DNA of 64,000 nucleotides from Myxococcales bacterium. Lineage in GTDB: Bacteria > Myxococcota_A > Polyangia > Polyangiales > Ga0077539. The notes under the pieces were generated by a model. That model did no database searches. It worked only from the letters and a program-made list of their open reading frames with translations, and was not told the origin of the DNA. The number at the start of each line of letters is the position of its first letter. Positions within the stretch are counted from its first letter, which is position 1. The translations under genes were made by a program, and so were the position numbers. Location of the stretch: the NCBI GenBank assembly GCA_016793325.1, contig JAEUKI010000075.1:124001-188000 (forward strand), in the 5' to 3' direction. Of the stretch, positions 57,580 through 64,000 are shown piece after piece.

Positions 57580-60009
57580 ATGAACCGACGATGGCGACTA
57601 TTGGCCGTGAGCGGACTCTTGGTGGGTGCAGTGCAATGCGGCACCTCAACAAGCACGCCCGACTCATCGGTGATGGGCGACGGTCAGATGACCACGGACA
57701 GCGGTGTTCCGCCGGTCGGTAGCTGCGGGGCCGACACGGACGGCGACGGCATCACCGATCAGTTCGAGACGATGGCGGACGACGATCGCGACGGAGTGCC
57801 GAACCACCGAGACGATGACTCGGACGGCGACGGCCGACTCGATCGCTTGGAGGCCTCCGCGAATCGCTCGCCGTACGACTGTCGGCTTCCTCCTGCGGAC
57901 TCGGACCGCGACGGAACGCCGGACTTCCGCGACCCCGATTCGGATGACAACGGCATCCTCGACAGCGTCGAAGTCCAAGGCTTCGGCGATCCACCCGAAG
58001 GCGGATGGGCCGCGAACCCGGTCGACGTCGACACCGACGGGACGCCGGACTACGCGGACACCGACGACGACAACGACGGGATCTCCGATCGCGTCGAGGT
58101 CGGCGCGGATCCGTCGATGCCGCCGGACACGGACATGGACGGTCGCCCCGATTGGCGCGACATCGACTCGGACGGCGACACGATCGCCGATCGCATCGAG
58201 ACGTCCACGGACGTCGACAACGACATGATCCCCAACTTCCGCGACCTCGATTCGGACGGGGACGGCACGGAAGATCGCATGGAAGCGCAGGGCCCCATGG
58301 CGATGGGCATGCGCACCGACCCCAACGAGATTCCCTTCGAGTGCCCGACGGAGGTCAACCCCGCGGACCTCAGCATGGTGCAGGTCGACGGCCGCGCGAA
58401 CTACGTCGACGCCGACAGCGACAACGACGGGTTGGGCGATCGCGAAGAGCGCATGATCGGCTCGGATGTCTGCCGCCCCGACACGGACGGCGACGGACAG
58501 CTCGACGTCGTCGAGAACGCGTACTGCCAGCGCAACCGCCGCATGGGATGCGCCACCGACGGGACGCCCTCGCTCCGCATGCAGGACTACTACTTGATCC
58601 TGCCCTTCGACGGACCGCTGCAGCAGCGCGAACTCGAATTCGGGACCAATATTCGAGTCGCGGACGTCTTCTTCATCTTCGACACCACGGGCTCGATGTC
58701 GTCCGTCCAGCAAGCGGTGGCCAACACCATCGCGCAGCCCGGCACGGGTCTCGTCGATTCGATTCGTCGAATCATCCCTGACACCTGGTTCGGCAGCGGC
58801 CACTACGACGACTTTCCGTCCGGTGGCTTCGGCGGCGGATCCGACCGCGCGATTCACCCGCTCTGCACGAGCGCAGGCATGGGCCCGGGCACGACCGGCT
58901 TCGGACCGCCCGAGTGCCTCGCTGGGACGACGGGCACGCGTCCGTTTCACGGCATCACCGTGACCAACCCGGCCGCGATGGTCGGCACGGCGTCGGGCGC
59001 GCAGATCGTCCAGACCGTCGCGCTCGGAACCGCGAGCGGCGGCGGCGCGGACGGCCCCGAGAGCACCGTCGAGGCGCTCTACCAGCTCGTGACCAACGAA
59101 GGCTTGTTCGACCGCGCCTCGCCCATGGCGTGCAGCACGGCTTCGACCATCGGCCGCGGCCCGTGCTGGGTGAAGCCGACGACGTGCCCCGAAGGCACGT
59201 GGGGCTTCGCGTGCTTCCGCTCGGGAGCGCTCGCGATCACGATTCAGTTCGGCGACGCGCCCTGGCACAACGGCGCGCGCGACGAGTCGCCGGCGTCGAC
59301 GGCGTTCTACAGCCCGTACACGGGCATCTCGCCAGCGCCGCACAACATCGATCAGATGGTGGCGGCGTTTCAGCGACGCAGCGCGCGACAGATCCACATC
59401 AACGCGCAGAGCGGTCAGCGCTGCGAAGGCCGCGTGTGGACCAACCACACGACGTACGGCCCCTGCTTCGACGCGCGCGTCGCCGCAGAGGGAACGGGCT
59501 CGGTCGACGTCGACGGCATCCCGCTCGTCTACGACTTTCCGACCAACGCAGGCTCGGGCGCCGCTCCCGCGGAGCTCATCAACGTCGTGACCAACGCGGT
59601 CAACACGCTCGCGACGCGCGTGCCGCTCGACATCACCACGTCGCTCCGCAACGACCCCGAGAACCCGATGATGTTCGACGGGACGCGCTTCATCAAGCAG
59701 CGCACGCCGTCGTGCCAGATCGAGCCTCGCAACAACAACTGCTGGACGCCTCCGACGGGCGTCTCGCAGCGCGCGGCCGTGGCACGCACGGACGTGAGCA
59801 CGTTCTACCGCGTTGTTCCTGGGACGCGCGTGCGCTTCACGATCACGTTCCAAAACGACGTGTACGAGGGTGACTGCCGCCAGTCGACGCTCTTCCACTC
59901 GTACATCGACGTCGTCGGCGACGGCGTGACCCGCCTCGATACGCGCGAAGTGTTCGTCGTCGTCCCCGCGGCGCCGGCCAACTCCGAGCGCTGCGGCAAC
60001 CCGGGCTGA
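57580..60009 (+). CDS. exported TSP3-repeat and vWA-domain protein
   Basis: 809 residues from the ATG at 57580 (in-frame ATGs at 57550 and 57556 are alternatives). A signal-like segment ending AVQC is followed by thrombospondin type-3 calcium repeats from about 50 to 310: DTDGDGITDQFE, DDDSDGDGRLDRLE, DSDRDGTPDFRDPDSDDNG, DSDGDTIADRIE and similar. A vWA domain starts at VFFIFDTTGSMSSVQQ with the MIDAS Asp368, and ESTVEALYQLVTNEGLFDR and GALAITIQFGDAPWH follow. It is probably a large surface adhesin or binding protein that takes up calcium and another divalent metal. The final RCGNPG tail has a Cys. Confidence 0.82.
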   Translation: MNRRWRLLAVSGLLVGAVQCGTSTSTPDSSVMGDGQMTTDSGVPPVGSCGADTDGDGITDQFETMADDDRDGVPNHRDDDSDGDGRLDRLEASANRSPYDCRLPPADSDRDGTPDFRDPDSDDNGILDSVEVQGFGDPPEGGWAANPVDVDTDGTPDYADTDDDNDGISDRVEVGADPSMPPDTDMDGRPDWRDIDSDGDTIADRIETSTDVDNDMIPNFRDLDSDGDGTEDRMEAQGPMAMGMRTDPNEIPFECPTEVNPADLSMVQVDGRANYVDADSDNDGLGDREERMIGSDVCRPDTDGDGQLDVVENAYCQRNRRMGCATDGTPSLRMQDYYLILPFDGPLQQRELEFGTNIRVADVFFIFDTTGSMSSVQQAVANTIAQPGTGLVDSIRRIIPDTWFGSGHYDDFPSGGFGGGSDRAIHPLCTSAGMGPGTTGFGPPECLAGTTGTRPFHGITVTNPAAMVGTASGAQIVQTVALGTASGGGADGPESTVEALYQLVTNEGLFDRASPMACSTASTIGRGPCWVKPTTCPEGTWGFACFRSGALAITIQFGDAPWHNGARDESPASTAFYSPYTGISPAPHNIDQMVAAFQRRSARQIHINAQSGQRCEGRVWTNHTTYGPCFDARVAAEGTGSVDVDGIPLVYDFPTNAGSGAAPAELINVVTNAVNTLATRVPLDITTSLRNDPENPMMFDGTRFIKQRTPSCQIEPRNNNCWTPPTGVSQRAAVARTDVSTFYRVVPGTRVRFTITFQNDVYEGDCRQSTLFHSYIDVVGDGVTRLDTREVFVVVPAAPANSERCGNPG

Positions 60010-60062
60010 TCGCGCGCTCGCGTGTGATCTTCGAGGGGGGAATGTGCACGAGGGGGATCGCG

Positions 60063-60068
60063 TAGAAT
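60063..60068 (+). promoter_or_regulatory. possible -10 hexamer (TAGAAT) before the five-heme cytochrome
   Basis: It lies in GCGTAGAATCAGCG and ends 7 nt before the GTG at 60076. It is one of the closest matches to TATAAT in the window. Confidence 0.4.
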
Positions 60069-60075
60069 CAGCGCT

Positions 60076-61314
60076 GTGCTTCTCGCGCGCGCTGATCGCT
60101 CTCGTCGTGCCGTTCGCGCCTCGATCGCGTTCGGCGCGATGGCGCTCTGCGCGACGCTCGGCGCGCTGCGGCGCGACGCCGTCGGTCAACGGCGCGCGGT
60201 GACCACCGCGAGCCTCGTGCTCTTTCGCGGCGGCGATGCGCCCATTCGCGTCGGCCGCCCCGCGCCCAACACCGGCCACGGAGCGAGCGAAGACTGCGCC
60301 GCGTGTCACCGCGAGATCGCTCGCGAGTGGGCCGCGTCGCTGCACAAGCACGCGTGGACCGACGAGGTCTTTCAGCGCGCGTACGAGATCGAGCCCATGG
60401 CGTTTTGCCGCAATTGCCACGCGCCGCTCGCGACGAACGGGCGCACCCCGCGCGGGCTCGCCGCGGTCGAGGGCGTCTCGTGCTCGGCGTGTCACGTGCG
60501 AGACGGGGTCGTCCTCTCGAGCGGCGCGGGCCGCGGGGACGCCGCGGGGACGATCGCGCCTCACCCCGTACGCGCGGACGCGCGCTTCGGCCGCAGCGAG
60601 TACTGCGCGGGGTGTCACCAGTTCAATTTTCCCGCAGAGCGGACGCCGGGCGGCCCGCTGTTCGACACGCACATGCCGATGCAAGACACCTTCGGCGAGT
60701 GGCAACGCAGCGCGCACGCCGCCCGCGGAACGCAGTGCCAAGACTGCCACATGCCCTGGCGCACCGCCGCGGACGGAACGCGCTATCGATCGCACGCCTT
60801 CGTCGGCGGACGCGACCCGTCGCTGCTCGCGCGCTCCTCGCGCGTCGAAGTGACGGCCATCGCGGTCGGCGACGATCGCGTCTCCGTGAGCGTTCGCGTC
60901 ACGCCGACGGACGTCGGTCACGCGTTTCCGACGGGCGACTTGTTTCGGCGGCTCGAGCTGTCTGTGTGGCTCGACGACGACGCGTCACGAAAGCGCATCG
61001 TGGCGTTTGCGAGGAGTTTTGCAGATCAATTCGAGCGTCGACCCGACGGGACGACCGGCTTCGTCCGCAGGCAAGTGAGCGACTCGCGCGTGCAGCCGCC
61101 GGGCACAGGCGCGCCTCGCGAGAGCCGACTCGTCCTCGCGTTCGAGCGCGGTCGCGCGCCTCGCGTCGTTCGATGGAAGTTCGAGCACCTGCTCATGCCC
61201 TCGCCGCAAGCGGCGTCGCAGGGGTTCGGCGCCGCGCAGTACCGCGCCACCATCAGCGAAGGACAAGCGGCCATCGCGCCGATCACCGCTGCGATCAGCG
61301 TCAACACGCCTTGA
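60076..61314 (+). CDS. five-heme c-type cytochrome
   Basis: 412 residues from a GTG. A Sec signal (AVRASIAFGAMALCATLGA) precedes five CxxCH sites: C74-H78, C101-H105, C126-H130, C167-H171 and C201-H205. The pattern resembles the cytochrome c-554/multiheme family (AWTDEVFQ after heme 1, FCRNCHAPLA, VSCSACHVRDG, YCAGCHQFNFP, TQCQDCHMPWR). Beyond the hemes is a beta-rich domain (RVSVSVRVTPTDVGHAFPTGD) seen in related cytochromes. The product is a periplasmic electron carrier or reductase, partner unknown. It is downstream of the vWA gene and 34 bp from the lipoprotein at 61349, and may form an operon with it. Confidence 0.88.
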   Translation: MLLARADRSRRAVRASIAFGAMALCATLGALRRDAVGQRRAVTTASLVLFRGGDAPIRVGRPAPNTGHGASEDCAACHREIAREWAASLHKHAWTDEVFQRAYEIEPMAFCRNCHAPLATNGRTPRGLAAVEGVSCSACHVRDGVVLSSGAGRGDAAGTIAPHPVRADARFGRSEYCAGCHQFNFPAERTPGGPLFDTHMPMQDTFGEWQRSAHAARGTQCQDCHMPWRTAADGTRYRSHAFVGGRDPSLLARSSRVEVTAIAVGDDRVSVSVRVTPTDVGHAFPTGDLFRRLELSVWLDDDASRKRIVAFARSFADQFERRPDGTTGFVRRQVSDSRVQPPGTGAPRESRLVLAFERGRAPRVVRWKFEHLLMPSPQAASQGFGAAQYRATISEGQAAIAPITAAISVNTP

Positions 61315-61348
61315 ATCCATGGGATTGTATTCGAAACGGAGCTACGCC

Positions 61349-62365
61349 ATGACTCACCACACCTCGTTGCTCGTCGCGCTTTGTCTCGGCGCTGCCGCGT
61401 GCGCGACGAATCACGGCGACGCGACCGCCGCCGTCGCGACGAGCCAGCCAGTGACGAGCAGCGGATCGACGGCGGCGACGGTCGTCGCGCCCCCTGCGCG
61501 ACCGGTGCCGCCTCGGACCGCGGCGTTCTTGTCCGTCGCAGAGCTCGACGAAGACGAGCGCGTGGGCCCGAGCGAGCCGCTGCTCGGGGCGCCGGACGAG
61601 CCAGCGATTCCGCCGGCGATCGCCCCGCAGGTGAGCGCGATGCAAGCGATCGTCGTGCGCACCACCGAGTGCTGGAACGCCCCAATGTACAGCCGTATCG
61701 CGCACGCCGCGCCGCCCGACTGCTCCGAGTGGTTCGCGCAGCTCGCGCACGGCGGCGAAGCGAGCGCCATCGCGATCGGCCGCCACGTGAGCGACAACGC
61801 CCATCAATTCAACAGCGGCCCGCTCGATCAGCTCGTCGAGATCCTCGCGAAGACCGAGGCGCGCTCGGGCGTCCCGTACCTGTTGCGCCGGATGCGCTCG
61901 ATCGCCGCGCCCGAGGCGCGCCTAGAGCAGCAGGCCTCGCAGGTGATGGCCGTGTCCAATCCGGGGTGGGTGCTCGAGCGATTGGTGTACGCGTTCGAGC
62001 GAGCGACGGGCTTTCCTGTGAACACGCACGGGGCGTGGGCGAGCGAGGATCAGTCGACCGCGCACCGCTCTGCCGTGCAGCGCGCGCTTCGCTTCTGGGA
62101 GCACCACGGCGCCAACAGCGGTCAGTGGGCGGCGCTCTCGGACGCGCGGCTTCGATCGTGGCTCGGCGCCGACGGCGCGCGCATCATCCGCGCTGCGACG
62201 ATCGTTCACGATCGCGCGGGCAGCACGACGCTCGTCCCGGTCGCGAGGCAGGCGCTCGAGCGGCTCGAAGCCACGACGCCCGACGCTTCGGTGCGCGCCA
62301 ACGCACGCACGCTCCTCGCGCAGTATCGCAACGAGGGTTCGGGCCCCGCGCAGCCCGCGCTGTAA
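61349..62365 (+). CDS. lipoprotein, unknown function (HEAT-like)
   Basis: 338 residues from the ATG at 61349, chosen for GGAG at 61338-61341 (an upstream ATG at 61319 is possible). The lipobox is GAAAC. A Thr/Ser/Pro linker follows, then a helical region (LDQLVEILAKTEARSGVPYLLRRM, LEQQASQVMAVSN, VLERLVYAFERATGF) with ADGARIIRAATIVHDR at the end, resembling HEAT/TPR-like packing. Two cysteines (TECWNAP, PDCSEWF) may pair. No named family. It is likely a surface partner of the cytochrome. Confidence 0.65.
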   Translation: MTHHTSLLVALCLGAAACATNHGDATAAVATSQPVTSSGSTAATVVAPPARPVPPRTAAFLSVAELDEDERVGPSEPLLGAPDEPAIPPAIAPQVSAMQAIVVRTTECWNAPMYSRIAHAAPPDCSEWFAQLAHGGEASAIAIGRHVSDNAHQFNSGPLDQLVEILAKTEARSGVPYLLRRMRSIAAPEARLEQQASQVMAVSNPGWVLERLVYAFERATGFPVNTHGAWASEDQSTAHRSAVQRALRFWEHHGANSGQWAALSDARLRSWLGADGARIIRAATIVHDRAGSTTLVPVARQALERLEATTPDASVRANARTLLAQYRNEGSGPAQPAL

Positions 62366-62413
62366 ACCAATCCCGCGGAGAGAGAACCCTACGGCGACCG
62401 TCGCGGTATGGGT

Positions 62414-64000
62414 CTAGAACCCCGCGCCGACGTTGAGCATGAACGTGCGGCCCGGCTGCGGCGCGAGCCTGTGCGCGAAGGCCTCGTCCGCGGGCAGGCC
62501 GTAGCGCCAGTCGAAGAGGTTGTACACGCCGACCGAGTAGCGGAGCCCGAAGCGCTCGACGCGCCCGCTCGCGACGACGTCCGCGACGACGGCCCACGGG
62601 CTGAACTCTTGTTGGCCCGTGACTCCGCCGGCGCGCAAGGGCCTCGGAGACTCGAGCGTCGTGCGCGCTGCGAGCTGCAAAATCCCAGGAACAATCGGCG
62701 CGACAGCCCTCGCGCTCGCGAGGTGCTCCGGCGTGTTCACCACGAGCTGCTCGCCCATGGGGTCGAGCAAGCGCGCGCGTTGATAGCCGTAGTTCACCGA
62801 GAGCATCCAGCCGTTGAGCCACTCGCGTCGCAGCTCGACGTCGCCGCCGATCACGAGGATCGGCGCTGTCGCGTTGGTGTACTGCGTGGGGGAGGCGAGC
62901 GTTCCCTCGTTGCGCGTGACGATCACGCGCTCGGTAAACGACCCGTGCGCCGCGGCGACCGCGACCCATTCGCTGAGAAATCGCTGCGAATACTCGACCT
63001 CGCCCGACGTGATCGTCTCGGGGCCGAGCGTGCACGCCGCGCGCATGTTCGGGTCGCACGCGGGGATCTGAAACATCCCGCCGTCGTTGTAATAGAGCTC
63101 GTAGACGCTCGGCGCGCGAAAGGCGCGTCCGCCCGAGAGCTTGAGCGTCCCGCCTCGCGCGGGGCGAAAGATCAACGCGAGCCGCGGGTTCACGCTCGCG
63201 CCGAAGGTGTTGTAGATGTCGACGCGCGCGCCCGCAGAGTAGCGAAACCAGGACGTGGGATCGCCTTCTGCGAGCAAATATCCAGCTCCTACGAGCAGCG
63301 GCACGTGCACGTCGATGAAGTCACGGGTGGCCATCGCCGAGGTGCGCGTCCGTCCGCGGATCGAGACCGACGGGTGGTGCTGAAACTCTCCGCCCGCCGT
63401 GAGTCGAATCGCGCGGTGCAGGTCGAACTGCGCGCGGGCTTCGACCCCGTACCAAAAGCTGTCGTAGTCCTCTTCGGTCGGGTCCGGGTCGTACGCGTAG
63501 CTGCTGCGAAACTGGTAGAGGTTCGCGTGCGCCCTGAGAAACAAGCGGCCGATCGAGCCGAGCTTGGGCTCGAAGCGAAGCTCGGCGAAGCTCCGTCCGT
63601 CGATGAACCGCGAGCGCGGGTCGTCGAAGCGCGTCCCGTACACGCCGAGGCTGTTGTTGATGTCGCGCGCGGACCAGAAGAGCTGCAGCGTGAGGTCCTT
63701 CCACCACGCGCGCGCGTTGAAGGTTCCCGCGAGAAAATCTCCAGAGTTTTGCGCGGTGCGCTGCACGAGCGAGGGCGGCATCATGGTGGTGTCGACCACC
63801 TCCACGGTGCGCGACGCGCCCCCGGCGCGCGCGACGCCGATGGAGGCCCACACGCCCGCGTCGCGCCCGAAGCCCAGTGAAAATCCAGCGCGCGCGCGCA
63901 TCACGCCTTCGCCGACGACGCCGAGCTGCGCGTGGACGCGGTTCGGCACCGGCCGCCCGCGGCTCACGAGGTTGACCACGCCAGAGAACGCGCCCGTTCC
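62414..64000 (-). CDS. TonB-dependent receptor (N-terminus beyond the window edge)
   Basis: 529 or more codons on the minus strand, open at the right edge. The first visible residues, GTGAFSGVVNLVSRG, are the end of the plug domain. The rest is a beta-barrel with alternating strands (LQLFWSARDIN, FRAPSVYELYYNDGG, LRREWLNGWMLSVNYGYQ and others), closing with the YSVGVYNLFDWRYG motif and the terminal FMLNVGAGF whose last Phe is typical for outer-membrane insertion. TonB-dependent receptors import iron complexes, vitamins or sugars, and the ligand is not deducible. It converges with the 61349 lipoprotein gene, with a 48-bp gap. Confidence 0.9.
   Translation of the reverse strand, partial: GTGAFSGVVNLVSRGRPVPNRVHAQLGVVGEGVMRARAGFSLGFGRDAGVWASIGVARAGGASRTVEVVDTTMMPPSLVQRTAQNSGDFLAGTFNARAWWKDLTLQLFWSARDINNSLGVYGTRFDDPRSRFIDGRSFAELRFEPKLGSIGRLFLRAHANLYQFRSSYAYDPDPTEEDYDSFWYGVEARAQFDLHRAIRLTAGGEFQHHPSVSIRGRTRTSAMATRDFIDVHVPLLVGAGYLLAEGDPTSWFRYSAGARVDIYNTFGASVNPRLALIFRPARGGTLKLSGGRAFRAPSVYELYYNDGGMFQIPACDPNMRAACTLGPETITSGEVEYSQRFLSEWVAVAAAHGSFTERVIVTRNEGTLASPTQYTNATAPILVIGGDVELRREWLNGWMLSVNYGYQRARLLDPMGEQLVVNTPEHLASARAVAPIVPGILQLAARTTLESPRPLRAGGVTGQQEFSPWAVVADVVASGRVERFGLRYSVGVYNLFDWRYGLPADEAFAHRLAPQPGRTFMLNVGAGF

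Noticed and set aside
1..64000. tRNA, rRNA, integrase, transposase or prophage
   Set aside because: No cloverleaf-like or rRNA-like stretch and no transposase or integrase motif was recognised by eye. A covariance-model scan would be decisive.

Overview
The window reads as a piece of a chromosome from a high-GC, Gram-negative, predatory/soil-type bacterium, most likely Myxococcota (Polyangia/Sandaracinus-like). The evidence is the strongly GC-rich third codon positions, frequent GTG starts, ATGA/GTGA stop-start overlaps, many lipoproteins with Asp/Ala-rich linkers after the lipobox, a Ser/Thr kinase fused to a receiver domain, an AgmX/PglI-type C-terminal domain, DUF4230 and PhoX families, beta-propeller lipoproteins and a TonB-dependent receptor. 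This taxonomic placement is inference from gene style. I found no rRNA, tRNA, CRISPR array, integrase or transposase. Coding density is high on both strands.

Layout. 1-7.5 kb: a class II aldolase-like protein cut by the left edge, an alpha/beta hydrolase, a 155-bp inverted repeat, unknown membrane and lipoproteins, DUF4230, a Uma2-type nuclease-fold protein, and two copies of a tandem 14-bp palindrome. 7.6-12.9 kb: an amine-oxidising set (sarcosine oxidase/HCN-synthase-like alpha subunit, BFD-type ferredoxin, FAD subunit), then an isochorismatase-AlkB fusion coupled to a glutathione transferase. 13-22.3 kb: PhoX-like phosphatase, two-CxxCH lipoprotein, class I FBP aldolase, HEAT-repeat proteins, a tandem pair of zinc-ribbon lipoproteins, a beta-propeller. 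22.4-27.9 kb: a tightly coupled operon of ruvC, a lipase-like lipoprotein, an aminopeptidase and a NOX5-like NADPH oxidase with two EF-hands. 28-35.5 kb: GST, propeller lipoprotein, and a signalling operon (zinc ribbon-kinase-receiver, receiver, GAF-histidine kinase-HPt).

36.3-45.2 kb: a five-gene set led by an Hsp70/actin-fold ATPase with an N-terminal zinc ribbon, followed by a Met-Pro-Gly repeat protein, a small Cys protein, a vWA-like lipoprotein and a FecR-like protein. I do not recognise it as a named system and it is the best candidate here for something undescribed. Next come three tandem paralogous small secreted proteins ending in PPPELD(A/C), an aminotransferase, and a Septu-like defence pair (PtuA ATPase, PtuB HNH nuclease).

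49.5-64 kb: YggX, an SDR lacking the catalytic YxxxK, NDH-2, an AgmX/PglI-type protein, DUF1361, M19 dipeptidase, a glycogen-synthase-like protein lacking KTGGL, a TSP3-vWA protein, a five-heme cytochrome, a lipoprotein and a TonB-dependent receptor cut by the right edge.

Across the window many starts lie only 7-14 nt after a TANNNT hexamer, suggesting short-leader mRNAs, and a 13-bp word TYGAWTTCGTGTG recurs at least seven times in several reading frames.
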